Positions 7,435 to 16,375 are shown, numbered from the stretch's first letter. The stretch: 30,947 nucleotides of DNA from Candidatus Fermentithermobacillaceae bacterium UBA3951 (GCA_002385465.1 DGDN01000002.1:1-30947), one strand, 5' to 3'. Made by a program: numbers and translations. Notes: generated from the sequence alone by a model not told the origin.

Positions 7435-9225
7435 GTGAACAAGGAAGCCGTATTTGCATCGAGAAGGACCAAGGTAAGATCTCCCTTCCACTCACTGCTG
7501 AGAGCGCAGCTGAAGGTGGCCTACGGCGCCAAGGGGCTTGCGGAAAAACTCGGCCTGGGCAAGAAAGACAAGTACGCCTACATCTACTTCGGCCTCATAG
7601 CACTTGCTTTCATTCCGATGGTGGGCCAGCTTTACTCCGCAGGCAAGATGATAGCGGCCCAGCTCATCGCCATCGGGCAGCCGGGGCTTCCGGTCGTCAC
7701 AGCCGTGGCCGCCGGAAAGTTCCTGGTCTTTTTCCTCGGGGTTAGCTCGGTCATGTCGGTGCTCTACTACGCAAACGACATGGAAACTCTGCTCGCCATG
7801 CCCCTTAAGCCGAGGGAGATAATGCTCGCCAAAATGGCCGTGGCGTACCTGGCCGAGCTTTTCATGGCGCTGGTCATCACAGGTCCTTTCCTCGTGGCTT
7901 TAGGCGTTCAGGTGGCGGTACCTGAATTCTGGCTGTACATGGCACTCCTAGAGGTCGCCATTCCGGCCATTCCGCTTGCCCTGTCACTTCTGGCCACGGT
8001 GCTGATCATGCGCGCAACCAGGGGCTCCCGGAGACGCGACCAGTTCAGGGTTGCTCTGGGGCTCATTTTCTTCGCCCTCATAATCGGACTCAATTACTTG
8101 AACACGTCCATGGTGACCCGCGGGCCCGAGGAGACCATACGGATGCTCATGGAGCGAAACGGCCTCCTCAAGGCGGCTGCAGGGTATTACCCGCCGCTTA
8201 GGTGGGCAGCCGTGGCCCTTACATCCGACACCCCTCTCCAGAGGTTGGGCGGCATGCTCCTGTTCGTCGGAGTCTCCTTCGGCGCGCTGGGCGGCGTCGC
8301 CGCTCTCACTCAGAAGTGGTTTCTCGGTGGGTACACAGGCGACGTTGCAGCCTCCGGCCCTCAGGTCAAGAGGCGGCGGGGCCTCTTTGGACCCAGAGAC
8401 GCTCAAACAAGTCCCGGTGAGACAGGCGAGGCTGGACTTCGTGGAACCCGGGGTGTCGATGCCGGCGCCTCTTCTATGGCCTTCCGGGCCCGGCGGCCTG
8501 CCGTTAGTGTAGCCCTCCGCGACCACTACATGCTCGTGAGGACCCCCAACTTCCTCCTTACCGTGCTCACAAACCTTGTGGTGTTTCCGCTCATCATCAC
8601 CCTGACCGCCGTTACCGGCCAGGGCGGGATACCCTATCTCGTCGGAGGGGCGACGGGACACGTGCTGGACATCATGACGCTCGTTATTATCGCGGTCCAC
8701 GGGTTTATCGTTTCGGGGAACCAAGTGGCTTCAACGTGTGTGAGCCGGGAAGGCAGGGCGTTCTGGGCCTCCAAGATGATCCCGGTATCACCGAGAGAGC
8801 AGTTTATGGGGAAAATGGGGTACAACCTCCTCTTTGCGGCGCTCCAGCTCGTCATCCTCTTGGCGAGCTCGGCACTCCTGTTGAAAGTCGATGCAGTGCA
8901 TCTTGCCGTAATCGCTGTGTTGGGCACTCTGCTTTCAGTGCCAATCACCGCCATATGCATGATGAACGACTTGTGGAACCCGAGGCTTAACTGGGAAAAC
9001 CCCCATGCGGCAATGAAAGGGAACTTCGGTACCATGATTGCCATGTTGTTTTCGCTGGCGTACATCGTCGGGGTAGGTTTTCTCACAAAGACCATGCTGT
9101 CTCTGGGTCTGGCAATTGAGGCCATATACGGGATATCGGCAGTGGTGCTTCTCGTTACGGGCTTATTGCTCGTGAAGGCCGCGTCTTCTCTGGCCGAGAA
9201 GCGCTATGCAGATATCGAGGTATAG
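7435..9225 (+). CDS. ABC-2 type transporter permease, large two-part membrane protein
   Basis: About 596-aa hydrophobic protein, the likely membrane partner of the ATPase encoded just upstream. The first half has hydrophobic segments beginning near YAYIYFGLIALAFIPMVG and includes FLGVSSVMSVLYYANDMETLLAMPL, a pattern seen in YtrC/YhgE-like exporters. A charged, Gly/Arg-rich loop (residues about 310-350) separates it from the second membrane half, which contains TMLSLGLAIEAIYGISAVVLLV near the C-terminus. The GTG at 7435 is preferred because GGGGGAGAGGTG (7417-7428) lies about 6 bases upstream; the GTG at 7426 lies inside that ribosome site. Substrate unknown. Confidence 0.8.
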   Translation: MNKEAVFASRRTKVRSPFHSLLRAQLKVAYGAKGLAEKLGLGKKDKYAYIYFGLIALAFIPMVGQLYSAGKMIAAQLIAIGQPGLPVVTAVAAGKFLVFFLGVSSVMSVLYYANDMETLLAMPLKPREIMLAKMAVAYLAELFMALVITGPFLVALGVQVAVPEFWLYMALLEVAIPAIPLALSLLATVLIMRATRGSRRRDQFRVALGLIFFALIIGLNYLNTSMVTRGPEETIRMLMERNGLLKAAAGYYPPLRWAAVALTSDTPLQRLGGMLLFVGVSFGALGGVAALTQKWFLGGYTGDVAASGPQVKRRRGLFGPRDAQTSPGETGEAGLRGTRGVDAGASSMAFRARRPAVSVALRDHYMLVRTPNFLLTVLTNLVVFPLIITLTAVTGQGGIPYLVGGATGHVLDIMTLVIIAVHGFIVSGNQVASTCVSREGRAFWASKMIPVSPREQFMGKMGYNLLFAALQLVILLASSALLLKVDAVHLAVIAVLGTLLSVPITAICMMNDLWNPRLNWENPHAAMKGNFGTMIAMLFSLAYIVGVGFLTKTMLSLGLAIEAIYGISAVVLLVTGLLLVKAASSLAEKRYADIEV

Positions 9226-9304
9226 AGGACGAGGACGAAGCGTTTTTTCCGGAAGTCTTCCGGGCCCCGGTTCCGAGTAAACATATACACAGAGGTGAGC
9301 GCCA

Positions 9305-10546
9305 GTGACCGTGCGTGAAGCTGCAAAAGCGATAGAAAGCCGTATCGTCGGATGGAGGAGAGAGATCCACCGGCACCCTGAGCTCCAACTTGAAACCGTA
9401 AGAACCTCGGCCCTCGTCTCTTCTGCCTTGAGGGAAATGGGCATAGAGGTGCGTGAGGGCGTCGGAGGCCATGGAGTGGTGGGCCTTCTCAGAGGAGAAG
9501 CGTCTCGCGGTCCGTCTGGCGGGGCGGTCCGCACCATCGCCTTGAGGGCCGACATGGACGCCCTCCCGGTGAAGGAAGAGACCGGCCTCCCGTATGCCTC
9601 GGAGATACCCGGCCTTATGCATGCCTGCGGGCACGATGGCCACGTGGCCATGCTCTTGGGAGCGGCCCAGGTCCTCTCAGACATGAGGAACGAAATAAGG
9701 GGCAACGTGAAGTTCATCTTCCAGCCAGGCGAAGAAGGAGCGGGCGGCGCCAGGCTCATGATTGAAGACGGCTGCCTTGAAGACCCGCGTCCCGACGCCA
9801 TTATCGGAGCCCACCTGGGCAGCTTGTGGAATGTAGGAAACGGTCAAGCAGGATTTCGTTCGGGCCCGCTCATGGCCGCAAGCGACCGCTTTGAAGTGTT
9901 TGTCCAAGGCATGGGCGGGCACGGGGCAGCGCCCCATGCGTCCGTTGACCCGGTCGTCGTTGCTTCACACATGGTCATGGCGCTTCAGACAATAGTATCC
10001 CGGGAAGTGAACCCGACGGAACCCGCCGTGGTCACCGTGGGGGCCATTCAAGCCGGTACGGCCAACAACATCATCCCCGACACCTGCCTCATGAAGGGTA
10101 CGGTCCGGTACATGAAGAGGGACTTGGGCCCCTTCATCAAGAGGCGCATCACTGAGATCGCGGAAAGCGTGGCCTCGGGTATGAGGGCCAAGGCTAAAGT
10201 CGATTATCACTTCGGATACCCGCCGCTCGTGAACGACGAAGACATAACAAACCGGGTGAGGGCTTCGGCAGCCAAGGTGGTTGGAGCCGGCAATGTCGTG
10301 ACTGCAGGTACGACCATGGGTGCCGAAGATATGTCCTACTACCTTGAGAGGATTCCGGGCACTTTCTTCGCCATAGGAAGCGGCAATGAGGCCAAGGGTA
10401 TCGTGTACCCGAACCACCATCCCAAGTTCGACCTGGATGAGGACGTCCTCTATCTCGGTTCGGCGATTTTTGCCCAGGCATGTCTCGATTTCTTGGGTGA
10501 AGAAGGACCCTACAAGGTGAAGAGAAATGACCTCTCGGACCGATAA
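9305..10546 (+). CDS. M20D-family amidohydrolase (N-acyl amino acid / aminoacylase type)
   Basis: Metal-dependent hydrolase of the family that includes N-acetyl-L-amino acid, hippurate and IAA-amino acid hydrolases. Metal-site motifs are all present: ALRADMDALPVKEE (79-92), HACGHDGH with Cys108 and His110 (106-113), FQPGEEGAGGA (139-149) with the catalytic Glu, His170 in GAHLGS, and a C-terminal PNHHPKF. At 413 aa it is full length, with the lid/dimerisation domain in the middle. The GTG at 9305 has AGGTGA 6 bases upstream. It overlaps the next M20 gene by 20 bases, so the two are probably translated together. Exact substrate is not predictable. Confidence 0.9.
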   Translation: MTVREAAKAIESRIVGWRREIHRHPELQLETVRTSALVSSALREMGIEVREGVGGHGVVGLLRGEASRGPSGGAVRTIALRADMDALPVKEETGLPYASEIPGLMHACGHDGHVAMLLGAAQVLSDMRNEIRGNVKFIFQPGEEGAGGARLMIEDGCLEDPRPDAIIGAHLGSLWNVGNGQAGFRSGPLMAASDRFEVFVQGMGGHGAAPHASVDPVVVASHMVMALQTIVSREVNPTEPAVVTVGAIQAGTANNIIPDTCLMKGTVRYMKRDLGPFIKRRITEIAESVASGMRAKAKVDYHFGYPPLVNDEDITNRVRASAAKVVGAGNVVTAGTTMGAEDMSYYLERIPGTFFAIGSGNEAKGIVYPNHHPKFDLDEDVLYLGSAIFAQACLDFLGEEGPYKVKRNDLSDR

Positions 10547-11843
10547 GCCGATAAGCCCGGGTGAGACGTCCGGCCCGGGCGAGATCCAGATTAACGTGGA
10601 CCGGTTGTGGAACGACCTATTGGCATTGTCTGAGATAGGCCGGGGAGAGAGGGGCGTCTCTCGAGTGGCCTTCAGCCCTGCCGATATGGAAGGGCGGCGG
10701 TGGCTCCTTAGAAGGTTTGAAGATGCGGGGATCCCGGCGCGGATGGACGCCTACGGCAATGTTTTCGGGAGGCTCCAAGGGGCCCGACGGGATGAGGCGC
10801 CTCGGGGAGAAGACGAGATCATCCTCATAGGCTCTCACATCGACACCGTCCCAGAAGGCGGTATGTTCGACGGGGCCTTGGGCGTCCTTGCAGGTCTCGA
10901 GTGCCTCAGGGCTCTCAGGGAGAGAGGAGAAGCGCTTCCCTACACCGTAGACGTAGTCGCCTTTTCCAATGAAGAAGGTTCCAGGCTGGGCCCGGGCACT
11001 TTCGGTTCGAGGGCTCTCCTTGAGGGCATTTCAGAGGCCGAATGGTCGAGGGTGTGTCCCGTGCTCAAAGAAGCGGGACTCTCAGCCAAAGATCTTGAGC
11101 AGCCCGGCCCAAGTCTCCGGCCGTCTGCGATCCGGGCATACCTGGAACTCCACATAGAGCAGGGAGGGGTGCTGGACGCTTCGGGCGAGGACATCGGAGT
11201 TGTCCAGGGAATCGTCTGCATCCAATCTTTCCGCGCCGTATTCATGGGAGAGCCCAACCATGCGGGCACGACGCCGATGGATTGTCGCAAAGACGCGCTC
11301 TTGGGTGCGTCAGAGCTAATCCTCGCCGTTCCTTCCGTAGTCCGCGAAGCGGGTTCAGAGAGGACCGTAGGTACTTGCGGGCAAATCAAGGTCTCACCGG
11401 GCGGGAGAAACATCATACCGGGTCTTTCGGAAATAAGTATCGAAGTCCGGGATCTCCACGAGGACGTGGTGAGCCGGGTGGCTCATTCGCTAAGGAGGAG
11501 AGCTACAGAAATAGCCTCGTCCCGCGGGCTCAAGGTGGAGCTCACGCCGGTGTCGATGACCCCCGGCGCCATTATGTCGCCTGAGATTCAAGACATCATC
11601 GAGCGCGAAGCCCGCGCTTTGGGGCTATCAACCCGCAGGATGCCTTCGGGCGCAGGTCATGATGCCATGATCTTTGGGAAGAAAGTCCCTTCGGGGATGA
11701 TCTTTGTCCCCAGCCGGGGAGGGATTAGCCACAGCCCCTGCGAGTGGACTTCCAAAGAACAGTGCGGAAAGGGTGCGGAGGTCCTTTTCAGGACCCTTAT
11801 TGCCCTGGCTTCTACACGGGATAGCCTATCTCGTCCCCGATGA
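10527..11843 (+). CDS. M20 hydrolase of the hydantoinase/carbamoylase (allantoate amidohydrolase-like) group
   Basis: Dinuclear metal hydrolase related to N-carbamoyl-L-amino acid hydrolase, beta-ureidopropionase and allantoate amidohydrolase. Motifs: GSHIDTVPEGGMFDGALG (102-119) with His104 and Asp115, FSNEEGSRLGPGTFGSRA (146-163) with the catalytic Glu pair, LELHIEQG (206-213) with His209, and the C-terminal GAGHDAM and GISHSPCEW motifs. The substrate-binding FMGEPNHAGTTPMD segment is intact. No hydantoinase, allantoinase or transporter gene for such substrates lies nearby, so the substrate is open. The 3' end overlaps the convergent gene on the minus strand by 32 bases. Confidence 0.88.
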   Translation: MTSRTDKPISPGETSGPGEIQINVDRLWNDLLALSEIGRGERGVSRVAFSPADMEGRRWLLRRFEDAGIPARMDAYGNVFGRLQGARRDEAPRGEDEIILIGSHIDTVPEGGMFDGALGVLAGLECLRALRERGEALPYTVDVVAFSNEEGSRLGPGTFGSRALLEGISEAEWSRVCPVLKEAGLSAKDLEQPGPSLRPSAIRAYLELHIEQGGVLDASGEDIGVVQGIVCIQSFRAVFMGEPNHAGTTPMDCRKDALLGASELILAVPSVVREAGSERTVGTCGQIKVSPGGRNIIPGLSEISIEVRDLHEDVVSRVAHSLRRRATEIASSRGLKVELTPVSMTPGAIMSPEIQDIIEREARALGLSTRRMPSGAGHDAMIFGKKVPSGMIFVPSRGGISHSPCEWTSKEQCGKGAEVLFRTLIALASTRDSLSRPR

Positions 11844-13218
11844 TTTTCAGTAAGGACAAAAGATTTCGCAGATCTCGCCTCAGCTCTTCGGTGTCGATAT
11901 GAGGGTCAATCGCTTGTCTGGGCGTTTTCCTGGGGACGCTGAGCACGATGCCGGCGTCGACGACGGAGATGTTTGCAGCTCCCATTTCCCTCAGCCCTTC
12001 GCGCAGGAGGTGCGTCCCGGCCGCTCTGTCCCGGGAGGAGAAGACCGGGAAGCCGATCCCGTCGTTCCACGTGTCCTCGTAGTTTATCTCTACCGAGAGC
12101 GTGCCGTAGCTCTTCCTGAACCGGAGCTGCCTCTTCATGTCATCACCTAGGTGCGCAAATTCAGAGGTGGCGATGTCGTATATCTTGTCAACGACCCTCC
12201 CGAAGCGTTCGGGATTATTCCGCGTTTCGGTCATGAGTTCCAGCATGTCGCCCACGATGTCGGCGCTCGGGAAGATGGGTGGAGCCCCGTGCTTTGCTGA
12301 AGTCCGGTTCCCGGCAGAATGCCCGTTGGCTCCTGCGAGCTCAAGCATGGGAGCGACCAGCTCTTCTGAGCCGATTACAAGTCCGGGCCCCCCGGCTCCG
12401 AACGGTCCGAAGACGATGGCGGACACGGCTGTCTTCGCCAGGTCGGGGCCGAGGAAAGGGATGGCGGGGCTATTGTCCAATATGAACGGCACGTCGTACT
12501 CCCCGGCTATCTCTCCGAGCCCCGCGTGGAGCTCCGGGAGCCCGTCGTCCTTCACCTGCGTGAAACCACACCCCGGGATCCCGGTTCCCAAAGCAATTAT
12601 GGCCGACAGATAGGGGAGGCAGGCCTCGGCAGTAGCCGCGACTGCATCCAGTGACGGTCCGGTATGGGCGTTGGCTACCATGGACACCGGAGCGGGCACT
12701 ATGCCGTGGTATGAGTACGAAGCGCCCGCGAGTGGCACGAGAGCGGCCCTCAAGGTGCAAGGACCGCCCTTCATGCCGTGGCCGCCAAATTCAGGCAAGA
12801 GGGCGTACTTCGGCGGTAGCGGGCGGAATTCCGAAAGGATCTCCGAGGGTTTCTGGCGCGGGATAACCGCTATACGGCTCTCCCTCAAGATTGCCTTTTC
12901 TTCCGCCGTTCTACCGTCCGGTACGGCCATTGCCCGGCAGAGGGCCAGTCCGGCACCTGTGGAACTTGTCGGACAAGCGTCATACGAATCGCCGTAAGCG
13001 TCTTTGACAAGCTCCCGGATCCGGCCCACAAGGTCCAGGGCGTCTTTGGGATCGTTTTCTAGGTGGGGAGGAGGCTCGGAGCCGGATGTCCCCCGGGGAG
13101 GGTGGACCGGGACCCTTGCGGGACGTTCGATCGCTGCCGCACGGGCTTTCTCAAGGATGGTCCCGGCCGCCTTCGCCAGGTTTTCGTACATCCGGAACTT
13201 GTACTTCTCTCGCGCCAT
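11812..13218 (-). CDS. Unrecognised protein resembling a PLP fold-type-I enzyme, without evident active-site Lys
   Basis: I do not recognise the family. The 468-aa product resembles the aminotransferase/SelA fold. An early CPTSSTGAGLALCRA looks like a cofactor-phosphate loop and is followed by GGHGMKGGPCT. PFILDNSP resembles the strand carrying the Asp that binds the pyridine nitrogen. FGPFGAGGPGLVIGSEEL resembles the SelA segment in which Lys precedes LLGGP, but no Lys is present at that point. It may therefore be a non-PLP homologue or use another residue. The ATG at 13218 is preferred because GAGGAG lies 9 bases upstream; the ATG at 13227 directly abuts that site. It converges with and overlaps the M20 gene by 32 bases. 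Confidence 0.6.
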   Translation of the reverse strand: MAREKYKFRMYENLAKAAGTILEKARAAAIERPARVPVHPPRGTSGSEPPPHLENDPKDALDLVGRIRELVKDAYGDSYDACPTSSTGAGLALCRAMAVPDGRTAEEKAILRESRIAVIPRQKPSEILSEFRPLPPKYALLPEFGGHGMKGGPCTLRAALVPLAGASYSYHGIVPAPVSMVANAHTGPSLDAVAATAEACLPYLSAIIALGTGIPGCGFTQVKDDGLPELHAGLGEIAGEYDVPFILDNSPAIPFLGPDLAKTAVSAIVFGPFGAGGPGLVIGSEELVAPMLELAGANGHSAGNRTSAKHGAPPIFPSADIVGDMLELMTETRNNPERFGRVVDKIYDIATSEFAHLGDDMKRQLRFRKSYGTLSVEINYEDTWNDGIGFPVFSSRDRAAGTHLLREGLREMGAANISVVDAGIVLSVPRKTPRQAIDPHIDTEELRRDLRNLLSLLKIIGDEIGYPV

Positions 13219-13344
13219 CCGGGTCATCTCCTCGGGAGTTCTCTACGGGCGATCGTTCCCCCGTGATGGGCAAGGAATACCGCGAGTTTCCGCGTAGGCA
13301 AGGCCTTTAACTTCGGGGCGGCTCTCACCTAGATTGGTCCGCGA

Positions 13345-13803
13345 TCAGTCGCTTATGCCGAAGCCCTCCCAAAACTCTTTGAAGTCGGCTTCGGCCTTGC
13401 GAAAAGACGACTCAATCTCGTCATATTGGGCTTGGGTGATCTCGCCGTCTCGGAGCCGGTATTTTGCCAGCTCGAAGTCAGCTTTCTTTAAGAGGTAATC
13501 CTGCTTGAGTAATGTCCCCTCGATGGCGCCGGTCCAGTTGTTCATTGCCATGGCGGCCTCTCCGGTGGCATTCGATGATTCCCTTATCTGTTCCAGTCTC
13601 TGGCGAGCGTTGCCAAGGGAAAACCGCTCATTGAACGTATATTCCACGGACTCATCAGGGTGGACCGGTTCCAGGCTTCCTATGATTGAAGGCTCAGGTT
13701 GGATGGGCGTTTTCGGCTCGGGCTCCTTCTGGCACGCTACTCCCAAGAGGGCGATTGCTGCGACAAGGGCCGTAACTCCTACTTTCCATCTTATCTTCTT
13801 CAC
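13345..13803 (-). CDS. Small lipoprotein with a SHOCT-like C-terminal helix pair
   Basis: A 152-aa predicted exported lipoprotein of unknown function. The N-terminus has a positive start (KKIRWK), a hydrophobic core, and LLGVAC as a lipobox-like cleavage site with Cys24, followed by a Pro/Glu-rich spacer. The C-terminal half is helical. The stretch LRDGEITQAQYDEIESSF resembles the short SHOCT motif (L-x-x-G-x-I-T-x-x-x-[FY]-x-x). The GTG start has a very good GAAGGAGG site 8-9 bases upstream. It is divergent from the ECF component gene and sits 117 bases upstream of the gene at 11812-13218 on the same strand. Confidence 0.7.
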   Translation of the reverse strand: MKKIRWKVGVTALVAAIALLGVACQKEPEPKTPIQPEPSIIGSLEPVHPDESVEYTFNERFSLGNARQRLEQIRESSNATGEAAMAMNNWTGAIEGTLLKQDYLLKKADFELAKYRLRDGEITQAQYDEIESSFRKAEADFKEFWEGFGISD

Positions 13804-13883
13804 TTAAAGGACCTCCTTCTCGTAAAGCCCATGAGGATTTGACCGGGCTTCCCTGAGAAGGGTTCCCGGTTTTCCCTAAGGGG

Positions 13884-13913
13884 TTGTGTTCTATCTGGTC
13901 ATTGTCGTACACT
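13884..13913 (+). promoter_or_regulatory. Possible promoter of the ECF S-component gene
   Basis: TTGTGT (13884-13889) and TACACT (13908-13913) are separated by 18 bases, a plausible sigma-A promoter. Transcription would start at about 13920, at the ATG at 13921, which would make the mRNA leaderless or nearly so. The hexamers are only partial matches. Confidence 0.35.
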
Positions 13914-13920
13914 AGGACCC

Positions 13921-14418
13921 ATGAGAAGGCTTGCGCAGATAGGTTTGTTTGTCGCTATAGGAATTGTGCTCCCCATGGCGTTCCATGCGGTTGGCATGGG
14001 AAGGGCTTTCCTCCCGATGCACATCCCCGTGCTTCTCGCAGGCATCTACGCCGGGTGGAGAAGCGGCCTGGTCGTGGGCGCGGTAACGCCTATCCTCTCA
14101 GGGGTCCTCACAGGTATGCCGCCGCTCGTTCCTCCTACCGCGTTTGCAATGATGGTGGAACTTCCCGTCTACGCCGTGCTGGTGGCCGTGTTCTACAGGC
14201 GGATGCGGCTTAATCCGGCTGTTTCCGTGGGCCTTTCTGTGCTCGTAGGAAGAGTGGTGTACGGGCTCATCGGTTATTCCATGTTCCCTCTCGTGGGGCT
14301 TCCCAGGGTTTCGCCGCTGTATCCTGTTACCGCGGGGCTCGTGGGCTCCCTCCCCGGCATTCTCGTTCAAATAATCCTGGTCCCCCTCATAGTGAGCCGC
14401 CTAAGACCGAAAGAGTGA
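13921..14418 (+). CDS. ECF transporter S component, substrate unknown
   Basis: A 165-aa integral membrane protein with about five or six hydrophobic segments. LPMHIPVLLAGIYAGWRSG and VGAVTPILSGVLTGMPPLVP are typical of an ECF S-component subfamily whose vitamin is not clear to me. It should bind a small vitamin-like substrate and work with the shared EcfA-A'-T energising module, which is not in this window. No good Shine-Dalgarno site precedes the ATG, and a possible promoter ends 7 bases before it, so translation may be leaderless. The divergent neighbour is a lipoprotein gene. Confidence 0.78.
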   Translation: MRRLAQIGLFVAIGIVLPMAFHAVGMGRAFLPMHIPVLLAGIYAGWRSGLVVGAVTPILSGVLTGMPPLVPPTAFAMMVELPVYAVLVAVFYRRMRLNPAVSVGLSVLVGRVVYGLIGYSMFPLVGLPRVSPLYPVTAGLVGSLPGILVQIILVPLIVSRLRPKE

Positions 14419-14461
14419 CTGCTCCTCCAGTTAACCTTTAGCGCGCGATCCTCGATGTTAT

Positions 14462-14556
14462 AGAGTAGACGGACTCTCTTCATGACATGAAGCCGCCTCA
14501 TCGTCTTGATATCGATGGTATTTGAAACCTGTCTGAGGTTCGAGGCGTCAGGTTTC
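14462..14556 (+). promoter_or_regulatory. Palindromes upstream of fapA
   Basis: The 160-base spacer before fapA holds three inverted repeats: AGAGT 14462-14466 / ACTCT 14473-14477; the 15-base palindrome CTTCATG-A-CATGAAG (14478-14492); and GAAACCTG 14524-14531 / CAGGTTTC 14549-14556 with a 17-base gap. The two perfect ones could be operators or RNA hairpins. No convincing promoter was placed. Confidence 0.4.
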
Positions 14557-14578
14557 CAGGCGCCAAGGGGGGACGCGC

Positions 14579-16375
14579 ATGCCAGGAGAAGAAGGTGACG
14601 TGAACGGGATCGCTTGGGTCAAGGACGGCAGGATCGGTGTAAGAGATCCCAAACCCGGCGGAAAGCCCGCCTACATCTCTCCCCACAAAGATGTCGAGAT
14701 CTTTGTATCCGGCCGGAGGATTTCCACTGAGGAGCCGCTTTCTTCCTCATCCAACGTGGAAGTGCGCCTTCCCAGTCAGGAGCCTTTTGTGAATTACCAT
14801 GTGGAGATCGTTAAGGGCGGATTGGAGGCCCAGGCAAGGCTTGAGATCCACGAAGGTTTCCGGACGCACTTGGTTGACAAGCCGCCTACAAACCGGCTCG
14901 AGCTCGAAACTCGAACCGAGCCCATAAAGATCGCTCCAGACCCAGAGCGGCTCATGGAGGCAATACGAGAAGCCGGCGTCGAGTTCGGGATTGACCGGGA
15001 AGCCGTAGAGTCTTGCCGCGAGAGGTCGAACCGTTACCCCTTTGTGGTTGCCAGGGGAAAACCGCCCGTACCAGGCAAGGACGGAGAGATACGTTTCCTA
15101 GTGCCACTTGAGAGGATAGTGGACCTTCCCGCAGATGTCCTCCAGATAGACTTCCGGGACGTTGCGAAGTTTCCCGACGTTAAGCAGGGACAGGCTATCG
15201 CAATCAAGACCCACCCGGTACCCGGTAGTCCCGGCAAGGCGGTGAACGGCTCCGCCATACCGCCTTCCAGCCCCAAAGACCCGAAGTTCCGGGCGGGAAA
15301 AGGAGTCGAATTCCAAGAACGTGACGGTTCGACGGTGGCGGTTGCCGCCGTCTCCGGCTTCCCCGTTTTCGCCGAAGACTCGGGGACGGTAAGCGTCGAC
15401 CCCGTCTTCACCCATAGGGGAGACGTTGATATGGCTTCTGGAAACATCAGGACTTCCGGAAGCGTCTGTGTCCTCGGACAAGTCACCGAGGGCATGAGGG
15501 TTGAGTCCGAGGGGAACCAGGAGATCTCGGGTGCCGTCACCGAAGCAGTCGTGAGAGCCGGGGGAAGCGTGAGGATCAGCGGCAACGTGTTTAAGTCCAC
15601 AGTAATAGCGGGCAAAGACACGACATGGGTGAGAAAGATGGACGACCTCTTGCGGAGCGTAGAGGATCGTGCCGAGGCCATCTTGTCACTCGAGGATATG
15701 TACAGGGAAGCTTTGGAGAGGAAAGAGGCAGGAACTCCCGAACTGGGCGATGATGCCGTACTCGACGAATTGGCTCAGATAGAGCGGTTTAGGAACCTCG
15801 CTCTAGCGGTGTCCGCCCTTCTCAAAGAAAACCTGTCGGAGTTTCCCGGCGATATAGCCGCGCAGGTTAAGGAGACAAGAGAGATGCTGTCAAGCGCCGG
15901 GGCCGATATATTTGAGAGGGCCCACGGCATCTCAAGGCTCCTGGCAGACGCGCGGGCCTTTATAGACTCGGAGCTCTTAAGCGGCAAATCCGATGTTGTT
16001 CTTCCTTATGCACAAAGCTCAACCATAGAGGCCTCGCGGGATGTCACGATTACGGGCCAGGGCGCTTTTTACTGCACTATCCTTGCCGGAAGGGCCGTTA
16101 AGACAAGCGGTTCGCCGGGGCTCTTAAGAAGCGGGGAAGTAAGGGCGAGGGAACTCATCCAGGTAAATGCAGCAGGCGGACAGGGGGCGGCGCCTACCGT
16201 CCTGGCCGTCGGAATAGACGGCAAGATCCTGGTCAATACGGTGTACCCGAATACGGTACTTACCGTCGGCCCGCAGAGTTACAGGACGGAAGAGACGCTC
16301 AAATCAGTCAAAGCCAGCCTGGTAGAAGGTCGTCTCGTGGTTGCAACAGCCATGGGGCCGATCGAAGTAGACTGA
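14579..16375 (+). CDS. FapA family protein (DUF342)
   Basis: A 598-aa cytoplasmic protein of the DUF342/FapA family, named for flagellar assembly protein A but widespread in Bacillota. The N-terminal region (about 1-110) is followed by a conserved segment with KTHPVPGSPGKAVNG (about residues 215-230). A long Gly/Val-rich beta-helix-like region follows (SVRISGNVFKSTVIAGKD), then a helical stretch of about 110 residues (350-460), probably coiled, and a closing beta region. The length suits the family. The ATG at 14579 has AAGGGGGG about 8 bases upstream. No flagellar genes are nearby, so the role is not fixed by context. Confidence 0.85.
   Translation: MPGEEGDVNGIAWVKDGRIGVRDPKPGGKPAYISPHKDVEIFVSGRRISTEEPLSSSSNVEVRLPSQEPFVNYHVEIVKGGLEAQARLEIHEGFRTHLVDKPPTNRLELETRTEPIKIAPDPERLMEAIREAGVEFGIDREAVESCRERSNRYPFVVARGKPPVPGKDGEIRFLVPLERIVDLPADVLQIDFRDVAKFPDVKQGQAIAIKTHPVPGSPGKAVNGSAIPPSSPKDPKFRAGKGVEFQERDGSTVAVAAVSGFPVFAEDSGTVSVDPVFTHRGDVDMASGNIRTSGSVCVLGQVTEGMRVESEGNQEISGAVTEAVVRAGGSVRISGNVFKSTVIAGKDTTWVRKMDDLLRSVEDRAEAILSLEDMYREALERKEAGTPELGDDAVLDELAQIERFRNLALAVSALLKENLSEFPGDIAAQVKETREMLSSAGADIFERAHGISRLLADARAFIDSELLSGKSDVVLPYAQSSTIEASRDVTITGQGAFYCTILAGRAVKTSGSPGLLRSGEVRARELIQVNAAGGQGAAPTVLAVGIDGKILVNTVYPNTVLTVGPQSYRTEETLKSVKASLVEGRLVVATAMGPIEVD

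Noticed and set aside
7984..8724. A 246-codon minus-strand open frame
   Set aside because: Antisense to the ABC permease; composition is typical of a high-GC shadow frame.
9243..9263. T-run plus CCGGAA/TTCCGG hairpin after the permease, as a terminator
   Set aside because: The T-run precedes the stem on the plus strand and would be an A-run after it on the minus strand, so neither strand gives a normal terminator.
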